The notes under the pieces are model-generated. The model had not been told where the DNA came from. It saw only the letters and a list, made by a program, of their open reading frames with translations, and did not search any database. Below are positions 11,181-26,200 of a stretch of 64,000 nucleotides of DNA, piece after piece. Every line of letters starts with the position of its first letter. The stretch's first letter is position 1. Origin of the DNA: Solea solea (taxonomy: Eukaryota > Chordata > Actinopteri > Pleuronectiformes > Soleidae); contig NC_081145.1 of assembly GCF_958295425.1 (NCBI RefSeq), positions 19,266,465 to 19,330,464 on the forward strand. The letters are read 5' to 3'. The translations under genes and the position numbers were made by a program.

Positions 11181-14100
11181 ATGCAGGAGAACACGCGGTT
11201 CTTCATGTGGCTTCAACTTTTCTCCGCTGCTCTGGTGTTCGGGGTTAACGGTAAGTTTCCTTCTCTGCATTTGTTTACACTTAACGTCAGTTAAAGGGTT
11301 CAGCAGTACCTTGTGGTATTCTCAACGGGTTTTTTTCGCCTCCTTTGTCACGCTGTAAACGTCTATTTTAAGTTTGTGGTGGGGTGTTTTGTGGGTTTTT
11401 TTGTTTTGTTTTGTCGGGAAGTGTTTGTTTTTGTGGTTTGTTAGACTGACGCGTGGGTTTAGTGGCACAGACACAGCAGACAGAAGGTGCACTGGGCTTT
11501 TGTTAGTGCATAAGTTCAGGCGATGCTTTAACAAATGGACAGACAGGCATTGGGGGGATGAGGACTCTACTTCACGTGATTTAAAATTCACAGAGAATGT
11601 CCAGATTGACAATCTCCACATGCAAAGGTTCAGAACATCATAATCTCTCATAATTCAGTGTCGAATGTGTGTATCTGCGTCAACAATGAACTGAAATGCA
11701 ATAATACTGTTTTCTTTTTTCAGTTTTCACATTGAGCTGGAGGGATTATACATAAAATAATGACCTTTCTCGTGTTATGTAAAAAAAAAAAAACTCAGTC
11801 TGTTTTGTGCATTTTTGCAAAAGAAAACGTTGTGTATTTCTATCCATTGCTCGTAAGCAACTATTGGGACTTAGTTCATTGACATCTGTCACCACAGATG
11901 AAGGCTAGGCCTGGTTCACAATTTCTGTGTTCTCTGTCTGCAGAGTGCCTACTATGCATTTCTACATGCACATACATGGCTGTGGTTCCATTTCACACTA
12001 AAGTGAGGATCCGTGTCAACTCTAGCATTCCACCCATGCTTACTCAATCTCACATTCCATTCCAGTAGCAGTGATTTATCTCTAGGAGATCACCCTCATT
12101 TGTATGTCCTTGTATGCCTAAAGTGATGAATCGAAATGTGTGGGTACTGGCGGACTTCTCCACATAACTTCAAGCTGGTGTCCATAGTTACCAGATTTTT
12201 TCCGCTGTCTCTTTTGACCAACAAAAGTGCGCCACCAACTGGACTGGAGAACTGTCCAGTCAGTGTGCAGGGCCCACACTTTCACTAAATATGGTGGTGC
12301 TCACATTTGCCTGCAACTGGTCTGCGTGCTTTACATGGACAGATACCGACATTTGTGTCACATGGACCATGTAGACACATGGACATGGAAAGTACGTCCC
12401 AAGATGATGTACTTTACATAGAGAATGTAAAACATGATCTGAGAGTATTTTCGTTGTTGGGAAATATTGTGTTTTCCTCATCACTTCACACATTCCTTTC
12501 GTCTACAGTTTCTGCCAATTTTCCAGTCTAAAAGTCATCCTTTATTCACTGAATCAGTTCCCATTCTGTTGCACTTTTTTAGATTTACCTTTCAGTGACT
12601 CTCCAACTTTGTGATTTATGAATTTCCTCAAACTCTCGTGCCTCAAAGGCTAGAAAACCTGGGCAAGTTCAAATGTAATTGCTTCGCCAAAATAGGATCA
12701 ATACTTTATCAGTGATTACTCCAGGTCCAGATAGGACAGTGTTTGGGTCCACATGAGCATGGCGGTCTGCCATTTGGTTACATTTGATTTAAGATATTAG
12801 AAAGATTTTTTCAAGTTAGAATGAATGGTCTTGTGTGGTTACCTAAGGGCACTTTGGTGCACAGTGACCCTTTATTAATAACAGTATTAGACCTGTTATT
12901 ATACTTCTTCAGTGCCATTGGTGCTTGGCTTTGTCTGCATTTCTATGCATCAAACACATTCAGGGCAACAGACAAAGAGGCAGAATGGCCTGGTTTTTCT
13001 GCTTTTTGTGTCTGCTCTGGCATCACATGTAACACAAACATTTTCCTTGGTATGATGGCGTATTTTCCGAATGATGTCCCTTTCCACTCCTTGCACACTT
13101 CCTGACAGAGAAGAGAGTTCATATAACAGTTTGGTGATGTGATGCGAAAAACATGTGCTGTGTGTTGTTCAGTTGAAATATTTGGACATTTGACATTTTC
13201 ATTTTTGATAACTCTTGTGATGTAATGTTCTGTAAACCTGTGTGATTGACATTTCAACATTTTTTTTAATTAACTTTTTGTTTTCATTGAAGCTGAAAAA
13301 GGCCGCATTGTGATGAGAAGCATAATCACAAGCAGGTTTGCTCCTCGAGGCTCATGTGGATGAAGTGGCCGCAGAGAGTGGGTGTGGCTACACTGACCTG
13401 ACACTGAAGTTATTTTTCCTGGTGCAACAGCCAACGCAGAAGTGCTAGTGAACTTCCACCCACAACAGTGCTCACTAAGACCTTGTCCACACTGTCAGGG
13501 TATATGGAGGTGGGTGTGGGTGGTGGTGTTAGGGACTTCCTGCTGCTGCATCATGTGTAATGTTTACAGGACATAATATAAACTGAGAGGAGTGTCGTCT
13601 TTAGGAGAAAAGTATAAAATTGGTGTTCACTGTAAATCGTCTTCATACACACAACTATATGACTGAAACCAGGCTAAATATAGCCAGATACTGTATTAGA
13701 CCAGAGGCATGACGGTTGCCGTGCGTGTTTTGATTTGTGATTGAAGTCAGGTGCACTGAAACACTAAGCAGTTTGAACTAATGTACTTTTGGGAATAAGA
13801 TGGGCTTTACTTGCCAGTAAATCAAGCAGAAATTACAATTACTTTAAGCAGAAATTTAATTTCCTGCTAATGTGATGGAGTGCCTCCTCTGCAGAGACAC
13901 TGCAACATCACATTATCCAATGACTGCTTTTCTTTTTTTTTCTTTTAGGAGTTATTTAGGGTAATTTTATTGATGAATTATTCATCTTCCCCCCTTTTTA
14001 TTCCTATATTATTATTGCAATATTGTTATTGGTATTTTACTTGTAACACAATGCAGATAAACAAAATATGGTAGAAATTGAGAACAAACTAGATTTGATA

Positions 14101-15101
14101 TTGAATATTAACTCGATATAGAAAGACAAATGTATAAATCATAAATGTAGGGTACTCTGCACAATGAACTGGTTATTGGTCACAGTTTTAAATCATATAT
14201 CAGTTGAGCATTCACACCCCCTCTGTTCTTGTGTCTGCCTGTGTTGGCTTATCCCCTAAGGCATCTGTCATCTCTATCTCCGATGGCTTTATTATTACTT
14301 ATCCCACCAAATCTTTCAGCACAGGACAAGGCTCTTTTTCTTCCATCTGAATTTTGAGTAGCTCCCTTAATCAATGTTTCATTGCAATATGGATGTCTTC
14401 TAATTTGAGCCACTTCATTAGTATCTCACCCTACTTTTCAATCTGCCATGATGAATATTTTACACGCTGGCATGAAACCAAATTAACACATTTTTTATAT
14501 ATGACATCTGTATTTATATGGTGATGCATCCAGGCTCTTTATTCACTTTAGGCAGTTGTTATTGTTGACAAATGATTCCAGCGCAGGTCTTCAGAGAGAA
14601 GCTTGTGATGCTGTTGATGGTGCGTGACGCGTGAGTATATTTTTAGACGCTGGCTATCATTGTTTTTATTTTTTTCTGAGCAGCAGCAGATGGTTTTGCT
14701 TCTCTGGTAAAGCACTTAAAGATTATACACGGCTAACATGTAGCAGGACGAGTCCCGCTGATCTTCATATTGAAGAGATGTGGGTTATTTCAGGACTCTA
14801 GTAGGCCTGACCTTGATAAATCCACTTCTTAGTAATTCATGTCCAAGTCAACTCTCTTTCCTACGTCTCCAGCACTCAATTTGGCAGAGGCAGGTAATAA
14901 CACTTGATGAGCACTCGACAGGATTCAAGACTCCTTATTATGCTTAATCACATCTTTAGCCTTTTTAAAGAGGACTGGACTTGTGTGTGTATATGTGTGC
15001 ATATGTGTGCATATGTGTGAGTGTGTGACGCAGGCGTCTTTCCTTTTTCTCTTTGGAACACTGAGTTCCCACACTTGCCTGCCAGCCTATATGCTCCAGA
15101 A

Positions 15102-15132
<31 letters not shown>

Positions 15133-18100
15133 GAGAGGGCAGAGTGTTTACTGTTTACAAGCCTCAGGATATAGAGGGCACTGATGTAACCAAACAAACC
15201 GTCACACAGTATTCTCACTAACAATTATATGTATTCTTAGCTCTGTGTATCTGTTCAGCCCCCTACTCTTCAGGTGCATGGACAGGTTAATTCGGAATAA
15301 TTTCAAACAAACCTGCCTCTTTTCAAAGCTCCTATTATTAAGCTAAATTCTGTAAATCCCTTTCAAACTGATTTCATGTATTGTTTTTCGTGCTAATTCA
15401 GATGAAAGAGATTTGCTCATGGCTCTGCCCTGATGTGTGTATGAAGCAAAAAAAAATCCTCTGTAAAATAGAGCAGTCCCCCATAATGATTCACTTCCTC
15501 AGTTGTGGTATTTTTTCTCCAACATACTATTTTACCACCAGTAACTGTTTCCCTAATATGAATTACTGTCAATGTCCACAGTCCCTTGTGTCCAGAAATG
15601 GTTACCTCATGTTCATGTTCTTAGCAATGGGACAGATGCCTACAGCAGGTTTTATAAAAGGGTCTCATCCCTCTCATCCTTATTAAAGGGTCCTGTTTCT
15701 TTTTTTGTCCGTTTAACAAACAGGGATCAAGTGAGTTGACTCAGATTCATCAGATTCATCTGTGAAGATTCTCCAGGGAACATGTGTGAACATGCTGTGT
15801 TTTGTGCTGCCACTCACATGTTTCCGAGAAGTAAACACATGAATCGTCAGTGTAACTGATGCCAAACCAAGCACCCTGCTTGCAAAACAACAGTCACTGT
15901 AGTCATGTAAGATAGTCTTCTGAAACTTACTTTGCTTAATTATAAGTTTGTAACAGTAGACAAACATTTCTCAGTTAAAAAAAAATGCTTTAATGGTAGA
16001 AATATGCAATGTTGTCACCATACTATCTAATGACATTGATTATTTATATTTATGTATCTTTACAATAACTCTCACTATCTGGTAACTGACTTTAACGGAT
16101 CTGTGTTTTTGCTCTGGTATTTGTTTGTCATTCTGGGGCTGAGGCATCATGGGAAAGGCGCAGACTATGACTCATAAATAATGAAAATAAGCACAATGCC
16201 CTGTGGAAAAGATTTGTGCTGCCAAACATAACTTCACATACCTTTCTAATCTGTCATTAAGTCAAAGTGAGTCACTGGGCACATTTAGCACTGGTGTAGT
16301 TTGGGCAAATTGTGAGTATTTAATGTGTTTCGCATACTATTGCAGATAATACCTAAATTGTGACCGTAGCATCGGACGATTATGGCTTTGGTTCTGTTCA
16401 AACTCGACATGTAAGTACAATAACAAAATTGCAATATTATAATAATACGTCTTCAATAGGAAGGTAATATAATCTTATTTCTAATGTAATTTCCAGTAAT
16501 ATGACAGTGATACCATGTTATTTTCAAAGAAATATTCAGGTAATGGCTTGGTAATTAGAATAAGTATAGGCTACCATTGGTGTAATATCTTCACATTGTT
16601 ATATATACTATCTGTGATCCAAAAAGGCAATTTGACATAAACTAATTTCAACTCTAAATCTCATTTTCAAAATTATTGCAATCATTTTGTTCACGATAAT
16701 TGTGACATGTAATTTTAATTCTGCGCCATGCCTACTCTCTTGGTAAGATATAGATTAGTTTTTAGTAAATATATTTTCTCAATCAGATTCCCCACATCTG
16801 AATGAACTGACCTGTTTATGTTTTACGTTGTTTCTCCATTTTCCAACACTGAAAGTGAAACTACAGCCACACATTTCCCTAGAAATATGTAACAGCACTT
16901 GTCTGTGAGATGTCCATTAAGATAATAGAGAAGAACAACTCTCCTCTGAAACAGAAGCAGTGCCTTCATTTAGAGAGGAAACCGCATTTTTTTTGGCTGG
17001 ATGAACTCATAAACAGTTATTTTTTCTTTCTTAAGACCCTTGTGTGAAAGCTTGTTAAAATCCCATCATACTTTTACATTTACTGAGAACTGAATAATTT
17101 CCTACTGATCTGGTTTTTACTGACAGTGGCATCACTTCTGGGATTTATTTATGGAGCCTCTGGTGGTTTTACCACTGTCTCTTTGTTGACCACCTTGCCT
17201 AATATGTGACTAATTTAATTTCCTCATTAACAGTGTCCTTCATTCAGAGCAGACCACAAGCAGTGTTTATAGAGGCAGTAAAATGTAGTGGAGTGCACAA
17301 CTTCTTTTCTTAATACCTCCAACCATGGAGGTTCAGTTTTTAGCTGTTTTGTTTGTTGTGAGCAGCATAACTCAAAAGATAAAGCATCCATTTTCATAAA
17401 TTTAGGTTATTCAGGATATCTTCAATTGTGAGACAAGGAAGTATATTAACATTTTTGGAAACTTGGCAGAGTTTTGGCAGAGGTTTGCACTGTTGGATTA
17501 CTTTGTTTAGTTTATATCTTCAATGTTGCAAGTTCATCAGCCAGATTTCTCCATGGAAATATTAAATGTACTCCTTTCTTTTGTTATCTTTCTTTGCAGT
17601 AGGAGGGCTTCTAGAAGGCAGCTGTCTGCCATGCAGAGAAAGGAGGTTGTGTTCCCTCCCTTTAGATAAACAGGCAGCAGCTTTGGATAAGGATGAGCTG
17701 TTGGTGCCAGCCAAGCCTGTTGCCTAACAGTCCTGTGAGATGTGAGAGCACTTGAAGGCCATGACACTGGATCTAACACTGATAACACTAGACATCCATG
17801 AGAAATGCAATTCAGTGGATAAACAGCCAAGCAAAGTGGTTCTTTCTTTCTTTCTTTCTTGGATAATGTTTCAATGCAAATTGTATACATTATTGGTTGA
17901 AAGAGAGGTTGGAAGATGGAGTACATGGAGAGGTTACAGGATGTTAGATGTTCATGAAGACTGAAGTGTCTTTGAAATGTTATTATTTGGCTGTGGAGTT
18001 GCAATCGTAAAAGAAGTATATTGGTATCTAAGTATTTAACCACGGGAGTCAGGGTTCATTTGAAGCAGGAAAGGCTTCCCCACTAAAAGGCTTCCCCAAC

Positions 18101-21100
18101 AGTGACAAAAATAAGAGGTCAGAGCTCTTTTTAGCCTGCAGAGCGCGCTTATTCTGCCACTTTCACACTTGGGGTCCAACCTCAATTTCCTTAACAATTA
18201 TATAAATGCTAAGTGTTAACTTGGAAATACCGTCTCGGGTGTAAGAATGCCCCCAAATTATTTACTTCCTCCATATTTAAAGTGACAAAATGAGTTTAAA
18301 AGGGTATAATTGAAAAGGCCACTTCCACAGAGCATTGTGGTGTATGTGCATAAAACTGTAATTACATGTGGTTTATTGTTTAAACCATATATGTAGCATT
18401 TAGTTGAGCTATTTATGCTATGTAATTGGATTGATAATTTATGATACTTTTTGATTTTTTTTTCTTCGAGATGCCATAGTTTCACATTGACAAGAATATC
18501 GTTGTAAATTTAAACATATGGTGGCAGTCGATCATAACTCATTCAGTGTTTACTGTTGATAAACCACTACTTCTCTTGTTTTTTTTTTACTCCACCCAGT
18601 TCTAGATGACATGAATTCCCTCCTGCCCTGAGAGCTGCCAGATTGTCAGGTTCAGGCCTGGCAGTGGTGAAGCTACTAGAATCATCCAGTGTTTATGTTG
18701 TTTACAGAGGGGTGGTGGCTTACTCAGCTGTTCATATCAACACCACAGCTAACCTGCTGTAGGCTGTTCACGCTTTATTCAGCAGCACTACAGGGGAATT
18801 GCCTGGCATAAGGAAGTCAAAACATGATTTTTGAGCTGATCCGCTCTCAAAAAAAGTCTCATTCTTGCTTATTCGAAACTTTAAAATACCTAAAAAGCTA
18901 AAAATACACTGCTAACATTCTGACTTTGTTTAAAAGTCAGAACTGCTGCAGTATCTGAGCCGATTGTCTTCTTCCTGTCCGGAAACCCGGGCCTAGTAAT
19001 ATTAGATGTTTGTTGACAGGAAATGCAGAGCTGTCAGATTAATATATATGAATCTGAAAGAAGGAGCACAGCAAACCACAGCTGGATCAAGGATTCACAA
19101 CCTTTTAGTGGTGTATTTTTCTTTGTTGCTACTTTTTTCTTTGCTCTACTTTACTTTTTAGTAAAAGCAGGAAAAATGTCAACCATCAAGTAATTTAAAT
19201 TCACATAATTTGCTCATATAAAGGCATTAGATTTTGTGACTGGTTTTGTGTTCTTCTTAACAAAAGATTCCTCTTGTTCTCTAGTTTTAAATATCACAGG
19301 TTTGTCAGTTGGTATAGTGCTGTAGTTACCATCTTGAAGTTTGTACACAGCTTGTGTGTATGAAGACATTTCTTGAAACTATGCAGTGTTTATGGAAATC
19401 ATTTTAAAAATGACCAAGAAAAAGGCTGTATAGGGAAAGTTCTGTTTCTGTGTGGAAATGGCTTAAGTGTGTAAAACTGTATTTGTTTTATTCAAAGAGT
19501 GACTTTCTGTATTCATTAGGTTCTTTGAACATGACATTTGAAATGTGTTTTTAAACAACACATTTCTGCAGCTCAGTCAGCTTTTTGTTGCTCTGCTTAA
19601 GGAGCTTGTCATTTGTCACTGATTGATGTTGACTGTCGCACCGTTATTCCCACCTCTTTCTGTAGGTGATTACTGTGAGGTGAATGTCTGCAGTAATGGT
19701 GGCACCTGTGTGACTGGAGCAGGAGCTCCGTTCATCTGTATCTGTCCTGACGGCTTCTCTGGAGATACCTGCAATGAGACTGAGACTGGTAAGTCATTCA
19801 CCCCACCCCACTTTGCGGTTATTTATTAGAGGTTTCAATACACTGTACTCCTTGACCTGTGTTGGACTTGGCTGTAATGCATCTTTCTTCTCCTCCAAAA
19901 AGGACCCTGCAAACCCAACCCATGCAAGAATGATGCCATCTGTGAGGTGACCGGTCACTCCCGCAGAGGTGACGTCTTCAGCGAGTACATCTGCAAGTGC
20001 GAGCCAGGCTTTGAAGGAGTCCATTGCCAGAACAGTGAGTATTATAGATATACAGTATCAAAGGTTTTCCAGTAACCAACACTGTTCTGTTCAGTTGTGT
20101 TTAAGTCAGAAATTCTGGATAACGGTCTGGTTCCCATGCAACTAAGAATATTTCCACTGTGTCATACTCTATGTGAATATGTGATTACATATGGAACAGT
20201 GTTTTATATTTATATTTCTCTGTATTTTTATTTTGGCCAGATTCAAGGTTTTCCATGAATTTGCATTCTTGTGCCTCCACTTTAATGGAAACACACACAC
20301 GGAAAATTGGAGAATGAATGAGTACTGAAAAAATTCATATTAGCATTATAAACCTGGAGCTCTTTATTGTTTTCTAAAACTGTAAATTAGGTTTAGGTAT
20401 TTGGAAACAATCAAAAGTCACAGTCATTCATATACAATTAGTTGGCATCTCTAATAAGGTCCCTTTTTAATGTGATTAACCTGGCACATTAAGTTGGAGA
20501 CAGCTGCTGTGAATGTTGGCCAGTTGACAGACAGCTGTTTTCCTTCTTGGTGCCTCTTTTACATGCCATTCAGAGCAGGTTGGTTTAGTCAGGGTCAGCC
20601 AGGGAGAGGGAAGCAACGGTGGGAACATGTGCTGAGCTCCTTCAGCCCTGAAGACAGAGACAGATGGCTACTGTTTACATGAGAAGATAGCGGAATAACA
20701 GTCGCCAAATGTGCAGGAATTTATCAGGATTTTTTTAGGAAAAGCCAGAGTGCATCCTGTGTTTGATCATGTGTGCCTTCTTATCCTAGGTATCCAAGGG
20801 GCAGATTTAATGTCGAAACAAGGTAACAGTAAATCTAGGATTCAGGAAAGAATGCTGTTTGTGTGTGTTTTCCTTCCTGAATCTGGGTGCTCTCTGTTCT
20901 TTTTGGCTGCATTAGGCAGAGAAAATCCACAAACACTCCCACACGCATATATAAATGATATGCAAGCACACACACACTGACTGGCAGATGGGGAACTGCT
21001 GAGGTTAACATTATCTGTCCTTATTTCTGACTCAAGTCCAGCAGCATAAGCAGCAATGAGATTAGACACACCACATTTTATCAGCTCACTCACTCTGGCA

Positions 21101-22721
21101 TGATGACTTCCTTTCATACTAAAATGTTTGTTGTTTGACTCCTTGTTTCAAAGATAGCATCTGTAATTGTCTAGATTTCCCCCGCCCATATCTGGGTTCC
21201 AAACGTTCTCATTTGCTGTATAAAAATACAGTCCATGTTAACCCTTTGTGTTTTTCTCTTGGGCCTGAGAACCACAAACCACAGCTCATAAAAATCCATA
21301 CATTGGTATTTGGACAGTGCTTATACTGTAAGTGAGCTGCCAGAGTACAAAGCTCACTGCAGAGCAGGCATTTACACTAATTATATAAAGCCTGGAGGAT
21401 ACTGAGAATTTATTTGACCAGTTTGGTTATGAGAACCAGGGAGGAACCCTTCAATTTACAGCTACTGATGACCATGTTATGACAGTTTCTCTAATTTGTG
21501 TCTGTGTGCACACACACGCCTGTGTGTCTGTGGCAGCCAGCTCCCATGGTATGTGTGAAAACCAGTAACCGTGGCAAAACTATGGAGGTGTAGTGGTGTT
21601 AAACATTTAATTACATCCTCACACTCACTTCACACATGGAAATGCATACTGCATTGACTCAGACATTCTGAGGGCAGAATTTAAATAAAAAGCTGAAGAA
21701 TCAGTTGATCAGTTGCTTATGATGAGAGGGTGACCTGTTTTTTTTTTTTTTTATCTAAGAACAATAAAAAACTGAGACGGAACAATTGGGAAATAGGAGC
21801 CAGTTGGAGAAATATTGTAGGGTTAAGATAAGATAAGATAAACTTAATTACTCGTTACATCAGCAAAAACAGTTAAGACAGACAGCAACATTAGACAACA
21901 CAAAACAAGCAAGGGTTAAAGAAAGGTAAAACAGAAAAAAGGACTATAGGCTACAGGCTATGTGTAAACTTATGGACATATACAATAACAAAAAAATACA
22001 AATTTCAACAGTAAACAAATGGCGAATATTTAACTCAACAATACAACAAATGTAGTTGTTTTAAAATGGCTGAATATATTTTCTTTAAAGGTCTAAAATT
22101 CCTCTGAGAAACTGATGAAGGGAGAACCAAAAATCTACTGGAAAAACCTTCATCACATATGCACAGCACATCCCACGTGGAACAACCACACACGGCTCAT
22201 GATCTCATATACAGGCTGTTAAGCATACACATACACGCACGGTTTATCCCTCGTGCCAGTCTAGCCAACAGTAAGTGGCGGTCCATGCTCAACGTCAGCG
22301 CTGCTACTGTTGCCAGGCGAAAAAAAGCAAACGTGGAGGCGGAATGGTGTATTAAGTCTGCCCTCCTGACAATGTCACAGTCACTACTCAAGTCTGGCTG
22401 CAGCACTTCTAACTGTCCTGTCAAATTGCTCTAAAAGCCTTTATGGGTGGTAGTGGTGGTGCAGGGGGGTATGGAGATACACAGAGAGAGAGGGAGATGA
22501 AGATAAATTGTACTTTGTGCTAAAGTAGGTGGATGGAAACAGTCAGGGTAAAAAGAGTTTTTCTTTCCTACAATTTCTAAATCCCAGATTTTAACATCAG
22601 ATAAAGGCAGTTATTTGGTAGATGGAAATCCTCAAAGGGTGTGTGTGTTTGTGTATGAGTGTGCTGCTCCTCCTAGGATGTGGGACTGTGGGCAGACTGG
22701 GCTCCATGCCCCCTACTGAGT

Positions 22722-22773
<52 letters not shown>

Positions 22774-23219
22774 CAGTATATATAATACACTGACACTACT
22801 GTGTGTACAGTGAATGTTTGTCACAAATCTGACTAAGTCTGGTTTACTACTTTCCACATAAACCTAAAGTAAGATTGACCTATTACTGCTTAACCTGTAG
22901 TGATTGTTGTTTTAAGCAACCCAAGTGGCTGTTGGGTGTTTTGAGTGGAAGGGCCAGACCAATACAGCAAAACCAGTGTATTACTGGTATTAATACAGTC
23001 TTTTTTTCCCATGTGGAGTAAAATACACATCTGTTTCCAAGGAAAACTGGAAACACATGACTTACTTACTTAATCATTTTTTTTGTATAAGTCTGGATTC
23101 TACAGGTCTGAATTTCCAGCTATGCTGTACTACAACGTTATAGAAACATTGGTTTAATAAGAATTCTAGTAAAACAAGTATTTTGTTTTTGTTTATTGTC
23201 TGAATACTGGTATTCAGAT

Positions 23220-23253
<34 letters not shown>

Positions 23254-26200
23254 TATATGTATATATATATATATATATATATTTATATGTATATATGTAT
23301 CTATCAAAAGTCAATCCCCAATTTCGTCAATCCACACGCAGGGGTTAATGTGATTTGGTTTAAGAAACTAAACCACATGTTGTGTGATAATGTATAATAT
23401 GTTGTTCAGGAAGAGGAAATCCATTGTTGTTAACCCCCGAGAAAGTCCCTTTTATTCATCCAAACCACAAGGACATGAAGTCATGACTGTTTTGGTTTAG
23501 ATTTAGTAACAAATATACATTTGGTGAAGGAAAGTTGTTTTTTTCCAGCTACTCCCTCCCTAGGAGTCATCACAGTGGCTGATCCACATATTTGATTTGG
23601 CAGAGATTTCTATGCCAGATGCCTTACTGATGCAACCCTCTCATTTATCCAGGCTGGGGACTGGCACAAAGAGTGCACTGGATGTGGCCCCCCTGTGGCT
23701 GGGGTCAATTTAGAGTGTCCAATTAACAATCAGCGAGTCCCCTCGACCTGGCAGGGAGCGGGCAAGCCTTCAGTCACAAGCCAAGTTCCTTTTTTCATTT
23801 TGTGGTGAAGGAAATTTGATCTTATATTAAAAACTCTGAAGTTCAAACTGCAGATATGCAATAATATAGATATTTAAATATTGGTTGCAGACTCTGAACA
23901 TTTAAGAACCACGGCTTCTGATGTCATCATGTCTTGATCTTTTTATAGTGAGCTCTTAGAAACTCAACTTAAAATAATATGTTCTGTAAATAAACTTTAT
24001 GACATCAGAATTTTAAACTCAGAGCTCTGTATCCCACCAGCAGAGTGACATCCTATTTAAAGCTACTGTATTCTGGGTTCTGCTGTGGCTCACCCTGGTG
24101 TGCTGTAGCTTGTCCAGTCCACAGTGTGCAGCAAAATTACACATCTGAAAATCTATTAGTCCTTTTTAAATGTAATAATGCCGTTGTGATTTTCTTTGTT
24201 GATCTCAATACCTTTCAAGCACCACCCTTGTCGAACCATGTCAACAGTGGAGATGAATTTGGTACTTGAACACAGTATTGAGCGCAAACTTTTCTCACAT
24301 TTTGGGTTACATGGTTTACTTTCAAACCTCAGTGTCACTACCTTGAGACCCTCACACTGTGAGGTTTGGAGAAGATAACATTGGGTGACATCATCTACTC
24401 TTCTTGCACAGCAGAACACAAAGCAGGTTTTTCCTTTAGGTCCACTCTAAATCCTGCTGGCTGCAGCACAGTTCGTGGATGTAAATGGCTCCGCTTGTTT
24501 CTGCATGTGCTGCAAGCTGACCTTGGCTTTTCATTGATCGGGGTCTGGTTTCAAATAAGGTTTATATTGGCTTTGGCTTCATGCTGAGATAGATATCGAC
24601 ACTCCTGAATACTGTTGATGTGCGCTGTTTCTGTTGGCAGCTATAGGGTTTGATGGACAGAGGCCTTGCACACGATCTCCCTCTAAAATCTATATGTGCT
24701 GATTCCAGATGCTGCTACGCACAGTGCATAATAGCTACTAATAGGTCAATATTGTTTTTCCTCTGTTGAGAGACTGACAAGCTCATTACTCGTAAATGCT
24801 TCCGAGTGCGTCTCATGTTTACATGTAACTGAGTACCATGACCATGCAGAGTCAGACTAGTAAACAAACCTTAAAGCTGTTGCAGGGTGTCACCTGTTGT
24901 GAATGTTGTGTGAAGCTCAGCCCCCTCCAACACCCTGTCTGGTTGACACGTAAATAGATTAGAGCCCAAAGCTGACCAGACTGTACGGTTCTTCTGGTGA
25001 CCAATCCACTGACTGGAGAGATGGCCACCAGACCAGAGTTTCTGTCTGTCTTTCATCAATTAGTCATACAGGTCTCTGGCTTGTACAGTAGGTATAGTAT
25101 TTTGTGACACATCTCACATGTCTGTTTGTGTGCTACATGAGAAAAACAAGAGATTGGCCTTGATATACTGTAGACATAGTTTATGGAGCAGATTCACACA
25201 TTCATTTCTGAATCTTTTTATCCATCTTCATGAGGTTAGACACACAGAAGTAACCACTTTTTCTTATGCACAGTGCAAAATATCATCAGCCTTGTATTTG
25301 TTCACCACCCAGTGCACATTATTACATGTCATGTAGCAGACACTTTTATCCAAAGCGACTTACAATGGAATTGAGTACAATCAGCCAGGGGTGGAGTCGA
25401 ACTTGCGACCATGATGTCTTTCGCACACAGGGTACCGGTCTTAACCACTGAGCCACTCCACTCCCGACATTATAATACCAATTGGCCAGTCCAAATTGTT
25501 ATGCAGTAGTTTGTAACAGATCCCTGATCCCTCATGTAATTTAGAATACTTAGAGACACTAATTATGTGCATTTAGCACTAAAGTAGCCTCTTGTACATT
25601 CTCTTGTTCTATCATGTCTGGATACAGACATTCATGCCTTCTATCAAAATTTGCAGCAACAATAGAGTGATCAGAATATTTACATTTATCAGTGTGGAGA
25701 TGAGAGTTTGATGTTCAGCTGCTGCTGCAGGCTATAGTCTGCTAAATCTGATTTAGAGTGACCTCCCAGACTCCAAATTGTCATGACTGTGGACTTCATC
25801 ATCCAGATATTATAAATGCACATTTTGGAATTACTGGAGCCTATTCCTACCGCGTCTGTGAAAATGAACGTTTGGACATGGAGCTATTTATAGAGCCAGC
25901 ATGTGGGTAGAGAGATACAGCCATGTGTGCATTTTTTGTTGAAACATCACATTTGTGTGCTTGTGGTCGTTTCCTTGGGTTTTCTTCTATAAACTTCTAA
26001 GGATTAAAGTTTCAGAAACTGAAATTCACCCTTAAATGTGCATTATCTGTATAAGGGACAAGTTAAATGTAAACCTAGTTCCTTAACTAAGGTTGGATTC
26101 ATTGCACTGACAGTTGTTGAGGGTGTGCAATAAAAATGAGTTTATTCACATTTCATCTCGATGATTCGTTTTCCCCTCTGAGTCATCTGACACAGACATT

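Noticed and set aside
17537..18043. Minus-strand 168-codon open frame in mfge8 intron 1
   Set aside because: Low-complexity composition, no recognisable domain and no flanking exon signals.
22597..22857. Open frames rich in Cys-Val or His-Thr across GT repeats
   Set aside because: They are translations of a dinucleotide microsatellite. The same holds for frames near 14983, 23074, 35585, 41574 and 41827.
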